A stretch of 64,000 nt of DNA, from the NCBI RefSeq assembly GCF_003116035.1, contig NZ_LGQW01000015.1, positions 5,530,789-5,594,788 on the forward strand. The letters are read 5' to 3'. The notes below the pieces were generated by a model that saw nothing but the letters and a program-made list of their open reading frames with translations, searched no databases and was not told the DNA's origin. This stretch comes from Azospirillum sp. TSH64 (GTDB taxonomy: Bacteria > Pseudomonadota > Alphaproteobacteria > Azospirillales > Azospirillaceae). Positions 33,787 to 43,233 of this stretch are shown piece after piece. Every line of letters starts with the position of its first letter. Within the stretch, counting starts at the first letter, position 1. Made by a program: the position numbers and the translations under genes.

Positions 33787-34755
33787 ATGGCTCGCAAGAA
33801 GATTGCGCTCGTCGGTGCCGGCCAGATTGGCGGCACGCTGGCTCTGCTCGCCGCTCAGAAGGAACTGGGCGACGTCGTCCTGTTCGACATCGCCGAAGGC
33901 ATGCCGGCCGGCAAGGCGCTGGATCTGGCCGAAACCTCCCCGGTCGAAGGCTTCAACGCCAGCCTGACCGGCGGCAACGACTATTCGGTCATCGAGGGTG
34001 CCGACGTCGTGATCGTCACCGCCGGCATCCCGCGCAAGCCGGGCATGAGCCGCGACGACCTGATCGGCATCAACAGCGGCGTCTGCAAGACCGTCGGCGA
34101 GGCCATCGGCAAGTACGCCCCGAACGCCTTCGTCATCGTCATCACCAACCCGCTCGACGTGATGGTGTGGGTGCTGCAGCAGGCGTCCGGCCTGCCGCCG
34201 GAGCGCGTGGTCGGCATGGCCGGCGTGCTCGACTCGGCCCGCTTCCGCTACTTCCTGGCCGAAGAGTTCAACGTCTCGGTCGAGGACGTCACCGCCTTCG
34301 TGCTGGGCGGCCACGGCGACACCATGGTCCCGCTGGTGCGCTACTCCACCGTCGCCGGCATCCCGCTGCCCGATCTGGTCAAGATGGGCTGGACCACGCA
34401 GGAGAAGTTGGACGCCATCGTTCAGCGCACCCGTGACGGCGGCGCCGAGATCGTCAAGCTGCTGAAGACCGGCTCGGCCTTCTACGCCCCGGCCGCCTCC
34501 GCCATCCAGATGGCCGAGTCCTACCTCAAGGACCAGAAGCGCGTTCTGCCGGTCGCCGCCCACCTGAGCGGCCAGTACGGCCAGGACGACCTCTACGTCG
34601 GCGTCCCGACGATCATCGGCGCCGGCGGCGTCGAGAAGATCATCGAGATCGAGCTGAACGACGAAGAGAAGGCGATGTTCCAGAACTCCGTCGACGCGGT
34701 GAAGACGCTGGTCGACGTCGTCAAGAAGCTGGACGCCGAGAAGTCCGCTTCCTAA
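33787..34755 (+). CDS. mdh: Malate dehydrogenase
   Basis: 322 residues. It oxidises malate to oxaloacetate with NAD in the TCA cycle. NAD-binding GAGQIGG (10-16), substrate arginines R83, R89 and R152, and catalytic H176 in GGHGDTMVP. It is the lactate-dehydrogenase-like form usual in alphaproteobacteria. It begins an mdh-sucC-sucD cluster, with AGGGA 9 nt upstream of the ATG. Confidence 0.97.
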   Translation: MARKKIALVGAGQIGGTLALLAAQKELGDVVLFDIAEGMPAGKALDLAETSPVEGFNASLTGGNDYSVIEGADVVIVTAGIPRKPGMSRDDLIGINSGVCKTVGEAIGKYAPNAFVIVITNPLDVMVWVLQQASGLPPERVVGMAGVLDSARFRYFLAEEFNVSVEDVTAFVLGGHGDTMVPLVRYSTVAGIPLPDLVKMGWTTQEKLDAIVQRTRDGGAEIVKLLKTGSAFYAPAASAIQMAESYLKDQKRVLPVAAHLSGQYGQDDLYVGVPTIIGAGGVEKIIEIELNDEEKAMFQNSVDAVKTLVDVVKKLDAEKSAS

Positions 34756-34774
34756 AGAACGGATCGCGCGGTCT

Positions 34775-34816
34775 CCGGCGTCCACCCGGCCCATATCCGG
34801 GCCGGGTGGACGCCGG
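34775..34816 (+). terminator. 18-bp perfect hairpin between mdh and sucC
   Basis: Arms 34775-34792 and 34799-34816 are perfect complements over 18 bp with the 6-nt loop ATATCC. There is no T-run after it. It starts 19 nt after the mdh stop, 70 nt before the sucC ATG. It probably protects the mdh message end or partly terminates, letting mdh be made in excess over sucCD. Confidence 0.7.
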
Positions 34817-34885
34817 TGGTGCGCCCGTCTTGTCCTTCAGTCGACCCGTTCTCGTCAGCCGAAACAAAAAACAGATGGACGCCCG

Positions 34886-36085
<1,200 letters not shown>

Positions 36086-36086
36086 C

Positions 36087-36962
36087 ATGGCTGTTCTCGT
36101 CGACAAGAACACGAAGGTGATCTGCCAGGGCTTCACCGGAGCCCAGGGCACCTTCCACTCCGAACAGGCCATCGCCTACGGCACCAAGATGGTCGGCGGC
36201 GTGACGCCGGGTAAGGGCGGGGCCAAGCACCTCGACCTGCCGATCTTCGACACCGTCGCCGAGGCGGTCGAGAAGACCGGCGCCAACGCCTCCGTGATCT
36301 ACGTGCCGCCGCCGTTTGCGGCCGACGCGATCCTGGAAGCTATCGACGCCGAGATCCCGCTGGTGGTCTGCATCACCGAAGGCATCCCGGTGCTGGACAT
36401 GGTCCGCGTCAAGCGCGCGCTCAACGGTTCGGCGACCCGCCTGATCGGCCCGAACTGCCCCGGCATCATCACGCCGGACGAGTGCAAGATCGGCATCATG
36501 CCGGGCCACATCCACAAGCGCGGCAAGATCGGCATCGTCTCGCGCTCCGGCACGCTGACCTATGAGGCCGTCGCGCAGACCACGGCGGCCGGCCTCGGCC
36601 AGACCACCTGCATCGGCATCGGCGGCGACCCGGTCAACGGCACCAACTTCGTCGACAGCCTGGAGCTGTTGGTGAAGGACCCGGAGACGGAGGGCATCAT
36701 CATGATCGGCGAGATCGGCGGCGACGCCGAAGTCCGCGGCGCCGAGTTCATCAAGGCCTCGGGCACCAAGAAGCCGGTCGTCGGCTTCATCGCCGGCCGC
36801 ACGGCTCCTCCGGGACGCCGCATGGGCCATGCCGGTGCGGTGATCTCCGGCGGCAACGACACCGCCGACTTCAAGATCGACTTCATGAAGTCGGTCGGCA
36901 TCGCCGTCGCCGACAGCCCCGCCAGCCTGGGCTCCACCATGCAGTCGATTTTCAAAGGGTAA
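36087..36962 (+). CDS. sucD: Succinyl-CoA synthetase alpha subunit
   Basis: 291 residues. CoA-binding Rossmann domain (CQGFTGAQGTFHSEQ) and the phosphorylated histidine H248 in GRRMGHAGAVISGG. Partner of SucC. It is followed by a GC hairpin (36971-37002) and an IclR regulator; sucA and sucB are not in this window. Confidence 0.97.
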   Translation: MAVLVDKNTKVICQGFTGAQGTFHSEQAIAYGTKMVGGVTPGKGGAKHLDLPIFDTVAEAVEKTGANASVIYVPPPFAADAILEAIDAEIPLVVCITEGIPVLDMVRVKRALNGSATRLIGPNCPGIITPDECKIGIMPGHIHKRGKIGIVSRSGTLTYEAVAQTTAAGLGQTTCIGIGGDPVNGTNFVDSLELLVKDPETEGIIMIGEIGGDAEVRGAEFIKASGTKKPVVGFIAGRTAPPGRRMGHAGAVISGGNDTADFKIDFMKSVGIAVADSPASLGSTMQSIFKG

Positions 36963-36970
36963 CCAGTCCC

Positions 36971-37002
36971 CCGCGGGACCGCCGTCCGCGACGGTCCCGC
37001 GG
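36971..37002 (+). terminator. Hairpin after sucD
   Basis: CCGCGGGACCG (36971-36981) and CGGTCCCGCGG (36992-37002) pair perfectly, 9 nt after the sucD stop. No T-tract, followed by CCTTAGCC. Likely end of the mdh-sucCD transcript. Confidence 0.6.
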
Positions 37003-37086
37003 CCTTAGCCAAGCCTTCTGTCACTCACGCCATCAGCCGCAACAGACAGGCGCAACCAACGCGCCGGACCCCGAGGGAGATGGGAC

Positions 37087-38004
37087 ATGAAAGCGCAAGC
37101 CCAAAACAGCATCCTGGCCCGCCGCATCATCCACGACGACCCCAGCGAGGGCGCCGCGGCCATCATCAAGACCGCGATCATCGAGACGCCGCGGGTGAAG
37201 AACGACAACGGCAAGGAGGCCAAGGCCGAGCGCGGCCAAGTGGTCCAGTCGCTGTGCCGCGCCCTGAACATCCTGACGATCCTGGGTTCCAACGACGGTC
37301 CGATGACGCTGACCGAGCTGTCGGAGGCCGCGAACCTGTCGCCCTCCACTACCCACCGCCTGCTGACGACGCTGCAGTACGAGCGCTATGTGCGCTTCGA
37401 CCAGAGCGCGCGCGGCTGGGTGGTCGGCGTGCAGGCCTACATGACCGGCGCCAACTTTCTGAAAACCCGCAATCTGGTCGATGTCGCCCGCCCCCGCATG
37501 CGCCGCCTGATGGAGGAGAGCAGCGAGATCGTCAATCTGGCGGTCGAGGAGAATGGCGAGGCGCTCTATCTGGCCCGCGTCGGCGGTCCCCGTGCGGCCC
37601 AGGTCGCGGTGCCGCAGGCCGACCGCACGCTGCTGCACTGTTCCGCCGTCGGCAAGGCGCTGCTGGCCGGCATGCCCGAGACCAAGGTGCAGACCATCGT
37701 GACCCAGCGCGGCATGCGCCAGTTCACCCGCAGCACCCTGTCGTCGCTGCCGGCGCTGTACCGCGACCTGACGCTGGTCCGCACCCGCGGCTATGCCCTG
37801 GACCAGGAGGAGCGGGTGTCCGGCCTGCGCTGTGTCGCCGCTCCGATCTTCGACGAGAATTCCCGTGTGATGGGGGCCCTGTCGCTGTCCGGCTCCAGCC
37901 GGCGCATCGAGGACGCGCGGCTGCGCGCCCTGGGCGAGATGGTCAAGCGCGCCGCCGCGGCGGTGACGCAGGAGCTGGGCGGCCGCGTGCCGGTTCCCAA
38001 CTGA
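37087..38004 (+). CDS. IclR-family transcriptional regulator
   Basis: 305 residues. An unusually long N-terminal extension (about 50 residues) precedes the winged helix (VQSLCRALNILTIL, then LTELSEAANLSPSTTHRLL) and the IclR effector domain (LHCSAVGKALLAG, GLRCVAAPIFDEN). It probably senses a small organic acid. The position after mdh-sucCD suggests carbon control, though a terminator lies between. ATG 37087 has GGGAG 7 nt upstream. Confidence 0.9.
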   Translation: MKAQAQNSILARRIIHDDPSEGAAAIIKTAIIETPRVKNDNGKEAKAERGQVVQSLCRALNILTILGSNDGPMTLTELSEAANLSPSTTHRLLTTLQYERYVRFDQSARGWVVGVQAYMTGANFLKTRNLVDVARPRMRRLMEESSEIVNLAVEENGEALYLARVGGPRAAQVAVPQADRTLLHCSAVGKALLAGMPETKVQTIVTQRGMRQFTRSTLSSLPALYRDLTLVRTRGYALDQEERVSGLRCVAAPIFDENSRVMGALSLSGSSRRIEDARLRALGEMVKRAAAAVTQELGGRVPVPN

Positions 38005-38057
38005 CCCGTTCCTCACAAGGGACAAGCAGACGCCTAGAGCAAGAGAACGCCAAGAGC

Positions 38058-38135
38058 TGACGGCAGGTGGTGCACGTTGGCATTCCTCCCTGGCGCACTT
38101 AGGGCCGCATTCCTCACGGGATGCGGCCCTTTTTC
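38058..38135 (+). ncRNA. Probable small RNA, MmgR-like (copy 2)
   Basis: TTCCTCCCT at 38083-38091 is followed 9 nt later by a perfect terminator: AGGGCCGCAT (38101-38110) and ATGCGGCCCT (38121-38130), then TTTTTC. The arrangement and even the GGCCGC stem match copy 1 at 30.5 kb. A short GCCAA/TTGGC pairing lies upstream in place of the copy 1 hairpin. The 5' end is a guess from copy 1 length. It could instead be cut from the 3' end of the IclR mRNA. Confidence 0.6.
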
Positions 38136-38284
38136 TTGAGAAAAGAGGTGTTTCCACGGAATGGAAAAGCGTCTTTTTTCTCGGGAAAATCAGCGGGACC
38201 TGTGCGATTGTCTGTCTCGGGAAAGGCGTTCCTTTCTCATCGGGCGGATGTGTTGTTTTGCATGTTCGCGCTTCTCTCGGAGAC

Positions 38285-38317
38285 TGGCCGTGCTGTGTGC
38301 AGCACGGCCATTTTTTT
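38285..38317 (+). terminator. Strong intrinsic terminator without an upstream gene
   Basis: TGGCCGTGCTG (38285-38295) and CAGCACGGCCA (38300-38310) form a perfect 11-bp stem with loop TGTG, then seven T. The previous terminator is at 38101-38135 and no ORF lies between, so it should end a non-coding transcript within about 38136-38317. That stretch also has TTTCC/GGAAA and GAGAAAAG/CTTTTTTCTC pairings. Confidence 0.85.
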
Positions 38318-38428
38318 GACTTTTCCGCAGGGCGAAATCGGATCCATCGCCGCGTGGACTGGCCGTCCGCCGCGACGACACAGTGCCCCCCAGATCTTTC
38401 ACAAGAACAGGGCAGGGGAGTGATCCGA

Positions 38429-39427
38429 ATGGCAGACTCAAGACTGATGACGGCAATCGAGGTGAGCCAGCCCGGCAAGCCGGAGGTGCTGGTCCCGGCG
38501 CACCGCCCGGTTCCCGATCCCGCACCCGGCGAGATCCGCATCGCCGTCCAGGCCGCCGGCGTCAACCGGCCGGACGTGCTCCAGCGGCTCGGCAAGTACA
38601 ACCCGCCGCCGGGCATCACCGACATCCCCGGCCTGGAGGTCGCCGGCATTGTCGATGCGCTGGGCGAGGGGGTGGAGGGCTGGCGCATCGGCGATCCGGT
38701 CTGCGCCCTGCTGGCCGGCGGCGGCTATGCCGAGTATTGCGTGGTGCCGGCGGCGCAATGCCTGCCGATCCCCGACGGCCTGTCGATGGCCGAGGCGGCG
38801 GCCCTGCCGGAGACCTTCTTCACCGTCTGGTCGAACGTGTTCGAGCGCGGCGCGCTCCAGCCCGGCGAGGCGCTGCTGGTCCATGGCGGCACGTCGGGTA
38901 TCGGCACCACGGCGATCCAGTTGGGAGCGGCCTTCGGCGCGCGGGTCTTCGCCACCGCCCGCGGGGCGGAGAAATGCGCCGCCTGCGTCCGGCTGGGTGC
39001 GGAACGCGCCATCGACTATGCCGAGGAGGATTTCGTCGCGGTGGTCAAGGAGGCGACCGGCGGTGCCGGCGTCAATGTGGTGCTGGACATCGTCGGCGGC
39101 GATTACGTCGCCCGCAGCATCGACGCTCTGGCGGTCGAGGGCCGCTATGTCTGCATCGGCTTCGTCCGCGGGGCGACGGCCAATGTGAACTTCTTCCCCG
39201 TCATGACCAAGCGGCTGGTGCTGACCGGCTCGACCCTGCGGGCGCGGCCCATCGCCTACAAGCAGGCGGTGGCCGAACAGTTGAAGGCCCGCGTCTGGCC
39301 GCTGGTGGCCGCCGGCACGGTCAAGCCGGTCGTCCACGAGGTCTTCCCGCTCGCACAAGCCGCGGACGCCCACCGGCTGATGGAAAGCAACCAGCATGTC
39401 GGCAAGCTGGTGCTGGCCGTGGGGTGA
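38429..39427 (+). CDS. NAD(P)H:quinone oxidoreductase, zinc-free MDR family
   Basis: 332 residues of the zeta-crystallin/QOR type: AAGVNRPDVLQRLGKYNPPPG, GLEVAGIV, and the nucleotide motif VHGGTSGIGTTAIQLG. No catalytic zinc ligands. It probably reduces quinones or other enones with NADPH. ATG 38429 has GGGGAG 8 nt upstream; GTG 38420 is an in-frame alternative. It lies downstream of the RNA-rich gap. Confidence 0.9.
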   Translation: MADSRLMTAIEVSQPGKPEVLVPAHRPVPDPAPGEIRIAVQAAGVNRPDVLQRLGKYNPPPGITDIPGLEVAGIVDALGEGVEGWRIGDPVCALLAGGGYAEYCVVPAAQCLPIPDGLSMAEAAALPETFFTVWSNVFERGALQPGEALLVHGGTSGIGTTAIQLGAAFGARVFATARGAEKCAACVRLGAERAIDYAEEDFVAVVKEATGGAGVNVVLDIVGGDYVARSIDALAVEGRYVCIGFVRGATANVNFFPVMTKRLVLTGSTLRARPIAYKQAVAEQLKARVWPLVAAGTVKPVVHEVFPLAQAADAHRLMESNQHVGKLVLAVG

Positions 39428-39452
39428 GCGGAAGCTCTCTCAGATCCAGCAA

Positions 39453-39485
39453 TCCCCTCTCCCCGGGGGTGGGAGGGGGAATTTC
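39453..39485. terminator. GC-rich hairpin between convergent genes
   Basis: TCCCCTCTCCCC and GGGAGGGGGA pair imperfectly between the oxidoreductase and the minus-strand TPR-like gene, followed by ATTTC. Confidence 0.4.
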
Positions 39486-39502
39486 AAGAGGTCGCTGCAC
39501 CC

Positions 39503-40969
39503 TCAATCCAGCATCGGCAGTCCGGTCTCAATGCGGACCAGCGCGGCCAGCAGCGGGGCGCCGATGTCGCGGCGGACGAAGTTGCTGGCCTTCTCCGCCG
39601 CGTTGATCGCCAGCTGGAAGGTCCGGCGCCAGCGGTCGTCGTTGTAGAAGGCCTTCTCCGCCTTGGCCCGCTGCGCCAGCAGGCCGGGCCGGCGGCCGGC
39701 GGCCTCGTCAGTCAGCTTGTTCAGGCGGTTCATGAGGTCGTTGGCGACGGCCGGCTCGCCGCGCTTCATCGCCGCCTCGATCAACTCGGCATAGGCCTCG
39801 CCGCGGGTGTCGATGTCCGCCACCTGATCGGCGTAGGCGACCGCCATGCCCGCCTCGCCGCGCTTGGCCAGCCGCCCCAGCACCGCCGGGATGGTCCAGG
39901 GATTCTCGTCCTGCACGGTGCTGAGCAGGCCCAGCGCCAGCTTCGGCTCGCCGATGTCGGCTGCCGCCACCGCCAGTTCCGGCGGGCAGCAGTCGCCGCG
40001 GGTTTCCTTGAACTTGGAGAACTGCGTCTCGACCGTGTTCAGGAACAGGGTGCGGGCCTGCGCCTCCTTGCCGGCGCGCAGCAGCGTCTGGGCGACCAGC
40101 CCCAGCTCCCAGGCGCAATTGTGGCTGGAGGCATAGCTCTTGGCCTCGTCGGCCAGCGCGTTGGTCAGGCCGCTGTCGCCGCGCCACGCCGCCGCCTTGG
40201 CGATGTCGGCGAGGTTGTAGATGCGGGTCGAGCAGTCGTTGATCTGCCGGGTGATGTCGAGTGCCAGCGGCGACTGCCCCATCAGCGACAGGGCGCGGGC
40301 GACGAACAGATCCTGGCCGGAGCTGTCGGCGACGCCGCCGCGGCGGACCGCGCTGACGAAGGGCGCCATGATCTCCTTGGCGCGGCCGGTGTCGCCCAGC
40401 TGCTGGTAGGCGACGGCCAGCGACAGCCAGTCCCAGCGCGCCGCGTTGATCGGCGTCTCCACCGGCGGCAGCATCTCGCCGATGCGGTGGAGGAAGCACA
40501 GGCTGTTGAGCTGGTCGTTGCAGACCAGCGCGCGGATGCGCGAGCGGAATTCGTAGAAGTCGAAATCGCCGACGAACTGGTTGGTGACGAGCTGAACCGC
40601 CAGCGGGCTGTCGGGATACTTCGTCACGATGTCGTTGAACAGCTTGTCCGCCTCCTTCAGCAGGCGGCCCTCCTCGGCGACGTCATAGGTGTTGTCGGCC
40701 TGACGGATCAGCTGCAAGGCCTGGACGAACAGGCGGTTGGCCGGGCCCGGCGTGCCGGCGGCCGGGTTGTCCGCCCCGCCGCCGTCCTGGTCCAGCGCCA
40801 GCACGGTCTGCTTCGCCCCATCCGGTTGCCCGGCCATGTCCTGTGCGGCCTGTACCGCCGCGTCCTGCGCCGGAGCGGGACCGGCCGCGAACGCCGCCGG
40901 CAGGCTCAAGGCTGCGGCGACGGCGGCGGTGCGGAGAACGGCGAGGACACGGGATAGGGCGGAGGCCAT
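39503..40969 (-). CDS. Secreted helical-repeat (TPR-like) protein
   Basis: 488 residues. A signal peptide (AAVAAALSLPAAFAAGPAPAQ) is followed by helical repeats of TPR/Sel1-like look (LSLAVAYQQLGDTGRAKEIM, LGLVAQTLLRAGKEAQARTLF, GEAYAELIEAAMKRGEPAVA). Several cysteines (VCNDQLNSLC, DCCPPE) suggest periplasmic disulfides. Probably a scaffold for envelope proteins. It lies upstream of nothing on its strand; the BON lipoprotein gene precedes it by 12 nt, so they form an operon. Confidence 0.75.
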   Translation of the reverse strand: MASALSRVLAVLRTAAVAAALSLPAAFAAGPAPAQDAAVQAAQDMAGQPDGAKQTVLALDQDGGGADNPAAGTPGPANRLFVQALQLIRQADNTYDVAEEGRLLKEADKLFNDIVTKYPDSPLAVQLVTNQFVGDFDFYEFRSRIRALVCNDQLNSLCFLHRIGEMLPPVETPINAARWDWLSLAVAYQQLGDTGRAKEIMAPFVSAVRRGGVADSSGQDLFVARALSLMGQSPLALDITRQINDCSTRIYNLADIAKAAAWRGDSGLTNALADEAKSYASSHNCAWELGLVAQTLLRAGKEAQARTLFLNTVETQFSKFKETRGDCCPPELAVAAADIGEPKLALGLLSTVQDENPWTIPAVLGRLAKRGEAGMAVAYADQVADIDTRGEAYAELIEAAMKRGEPAVANDLMNRLNKLTDEAAGRRPGLLAQRAKAEKAFYNDDRWRRTFQLAINAAEKASNFVRRDIGAPLLAALVRIETGLPMLD

Positions 40970-40981
40970 GGCGGTCGGGGT

Positions 40982-41587
40982 TCAACCCTGGATGTTTGAG
41001 TTCGGGAGCAGACGGACGTAGCTGACGACGCGTTGGACGTTGGGCACCGACCGGGCGTGCTGGAGCGCGCGGTCCAGCTCTTCCTGTGACGCCGCGACAC
41101 CCATCAGATAGACAACGCCATCGACGGTATCGATGCTGTAGTTCTGGCTATGAATATCCGCATCGAAGGTGATGCGGCTGCGGATCTGGGTCGAAATCCA
41201 GGTGTCGCGGGCGGTGTCCAGGATGCTGGACCCGTTGTCGATCTGGATTTCGTTGATGACTTCCTTCACGCCCTGCGCCTGCCAGACGAGGCGCACCGCG
41301 TCGAGCCGCATCTGCGCGTCGGCGGCGCGGCCGGTCAGCAGGACGCGGCCCTGATCGACGGTCAGCCCGATGCGGTTGGTCAGGTCGATGGAATGCTGCA
41401 GCCACAGCGAGTTGATGCGGGCGCGGATTTCGGTGTCGCTGACGAAGCCGCCGAAGCCGCGCTCCTGCGTCGCCACGACGGCGGTCCCGCCCGCGGCACC
41501 CAGCACCAGCGGCCCGCAGCCGGCCAGCGAGACACCGGCGGTGCAGGCGAGCGCGAAGACTGTCCAAAGGCGGCTCGAACCCGTCAC
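40982..41587 (-). CDS. BON-domain lipoprotein
   Basis: 201 residues with a lipoprotein signal ending in the lipobox LAGC (VSLAGCGPL) and two BON domains (about 60-125: RIGLTVDQGRVLLTGRAAD; about 130-195: YSIDTVDGVVYLMGVAAS). It resembles DolP/YraP, an outer-membrane lipoprotein that supports envelope integrity. The start is GTG 41587 with a perfect GGAGG 6 nt upstream. It is followed by the TPR-like secreted protein. Confidence 0.9.
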   Translation of the reverse strand: MTGSSRLWTVFALACTAGVSLAGCGPLVLGAAGGTAVVATQERGFGGFVSDTEIRARINSLWLQHSIDLTNRIGLTVDQGRVLLTGRAADAQMRLDAVRLVWQAQGVKEVINEIQIDNGSSILDTARDTWISTQIRSRITFDADIHSQNYSIDTVDGVVYLMGVAASQEELDRALQHARSVPNVQRVVSYVRLLPNSNIQG

Positions 41588-41809
41588 AGTGTGCCTCCCT
41601 TCGCCTGCGTGGCCAGCGCCGGGCGGAATCGGCGCGCGGCCGGAAAAAGTCACGGCGGAACGGTCTTTGCAATGGGGAAATTCGAGGCTTTCACCAGTCA
41701 TCGTCACTTTGTCCCGATGTGATGCACGGATGTTGCAGTCGCTGCGAGTGCGAAGGAGTGGCCGCGGCAGAAAATCCGCCGCAGCGCCTCATGCAGTTTC
41801 GGTGTGAAA

Positions 41810-42652
41810 TCAGGCGAAAGCTGGGCTGGAAAGCACGCCGGCGATTTCACGGGCCAGGACGCGGGAAACCACCCGCCGGGCGGTCGCGTCGCCCAGGATT
41901 TCCTCGTCCCTGGGATTGGACAGGAAACCGGTTTCCACCAGAACCGACGGCACGTCCGGCGCCTTCAGCACCGCGAAATTGGCCGCCCGCATCGGGTTCT
42001 CGAGCAGGCGCAGCTCCTTGCCCGCCCCCTCCACCAGGATCTGGCGGGCGGCCAGCGAGGCATGGCGGGTGTGGCGCGCCGTCAGGTCCATCAGGATGTC
42101 CTTGACGATCCGGCCGCCGCCGACCGCCCCCGGCTTGCCGAAGCGGTCGGCTTGGTTCTCCTGCTGGGCGAGGCGGGAGGCGAAGGAGTCCGATGCCTTT
42201 TCCGACAGGATGTAGGCGGACAGGCCGCGGGCGTCCGCATTGGGGGCGCTGTCGGCGTGGATCGACACGAACAGGTCGGCCCCGGCCTCGCGCGTCAGCG
42301 CAACCCGGTCGTCCAGCGCCAGGAAGCGGTCGTCCCGCCGCGTCAGCCTGGCGGCGACGCCATGCCGCTCTGCCAGGATGCGCGCCACGTCGCGGGCGAT
42401 GTCCAGCGTCACCTCCTTCTCGAAGGTGCCGCGGGTGCCTATGGCGCCGGGATCGTTGCCGCCATGGCCGGGATCGAGCATCACCAGCCGCGACCGCGAC
42501 GATGTGCCGCCGGCCGGTTTGCGGTCGGGCCGCCGGCCCGACGCCTGGGCGCTGCCCGAACCCAACGGCTGGGCCAGCGCCAGGCCGGCGGCGCCGAAGG
42601 CGGTTAACCAAAGCTTGCTGAGCCCGAGCCCAAGCAGCTGTCGTCGATCCAT
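41810..42652 (-). CDS. N-acetylmuramoyl-L-alanine amidase (AmiC-type, Amidase_3)
   Basis: 280 residues. The start region DRRQLLGLG, a hydrophobic stretch and an AQA cleavage site look like a signal sequence, possibly Tat. The zinc amidase domain has LDPGHGGNDPGA, the second-ligand region TFEKEVTL, SIHADSAPN and VLVETGFLSN with the catalytic glutamate. It cuts peptide stems from peptidoglycan, for cell separation or remodelling. ATG 42652 (not the upstream in-frame one at 42715) gives a proper signal. Confidence 0.92.
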   Translation of the reverse strand: MDRRQLLGLGLSKLWLTAFGAAGLALAQPLGSGSAQASGRRPDRKPAGGTSSRSRLVMLDPGHGGNDPGAIGTRGTFEKEVTLDIARDVARILAERHGVAARLTRRDDRFLALDDRVALTREAGADLFVSIHADSAPNADARGLSAYILSEKASDSFASRLAQQENQADRFGKPGAVGGGRIVKDILMDLTARHTRHASLAARQILVEGAGKELRLLENPMRAANFAVLKAPDVPSVLVETGFLSNPRDEEILGDATARRVVSRVLAREIAGVLSSPAFA

Positions 42653-42854
42653 GGCCAAAAATACCGTGCTGCAAAGGAGGGAAGTCATCGGCACCAAGCC
42701 GTGCCATCCGTTCATCTAGCCTGAATCATTAACCAATGCGGCGGCGCAAAAGTATTGTCAAGGCCGGCCAGATTACCGTTTCTGAATATTTGTGGGCATT
42801 CGGTAACCGGCGCAGACTTGACGTGCCGAGGATTCGACAGAGGTCATTGGTTGC

Positions 42855-42890
42855 TTGAAGGCGAATTGAAAAAGCGCTAAAATTTTAGCG
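42855..42890 (+). promoter_or_regulatory. Promoter overlapped by a 16-bp palindrome
   Basis: TTGAAG (42855-42860), a 17-bp spacer and TAAAAT (42878-42883) form a good sigma-70 promoter. The perfect palindrome CGCTAAAATTTTAGCG (42875-42890) covers the -10 box and the predicted start site, and ends 19 nt before the ATG of a 55-residue protein. A dimeric repressor bound here would block transcription. Confidence 0.75.
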
Positions 42891-42909
42891 ATCAGCTCGG
42901 GAGGTGTCG

Positions 42910-43077
42910 ATGTTGAGGAAAGCACTGTTCAACATCATCCGGCAAGAGCAGCGCGATATCGAGGACAAGCTCGAACGCGAAGAGCAGCAGCAGAGTCCTG
43001 ACGTCCGCCGGATCGTCGGCCTGCAACAGGAGGCCACCAGCCTGCGTCGTGAGTTGGAACATTTCCACGACGTCTGA
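42910..43077 (+). CDS. Small coiled-coil protein
   Basis: 55 residues, rich in glutamate, glutamine and arginine (RQEQRDIEDKLEREEQQQ), likely one or two long helices or a short coiled coil. ATG 42910 has GGGAGG 5 nt upstream, a strong promoter with a palindrome lies just before, and a terminator follows at 43153. This complete transcription unit argues that it is a real gene. Function unknown. Confidence 0.75.
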   Translation: MLRKALFNIIRQEQRDIEDKLEREEQQQSPDVRRIVGLQQEATSLRRELEHFHDV

Positions 43078-43152
43078 CCCCGGCCATCGGCTTTGGCCGA
43101 CCGGCGTCTTTTGGATAGGTCGCCACTGAATTTTGTGACCGACGGGTCGCGC

Positions 43153-43192
43153 CCCCTTCTCCGCAGGATCGCGGGGAAGGGGATTTTTGTTT
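43153..43192 (+). terminator. Intrinsic terminator after the small coiled-coil gene
   Basis: CCCCTTCTCCGC (43153-43164) and GCGGGGAAGGGG (43171-43182) pair over 12 positions (one T-G) around AGGATC, followed by ATTTTTGTTT. A weaker CGGCCA/TGGCCG hairpin lies nearer the stop. Confidence 0.85.
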
Positions 43193-43233
43193 CCGGGTCT
43201 TGTTTCCAGGGAAAAGGGCGAAACCCCGGCGTC

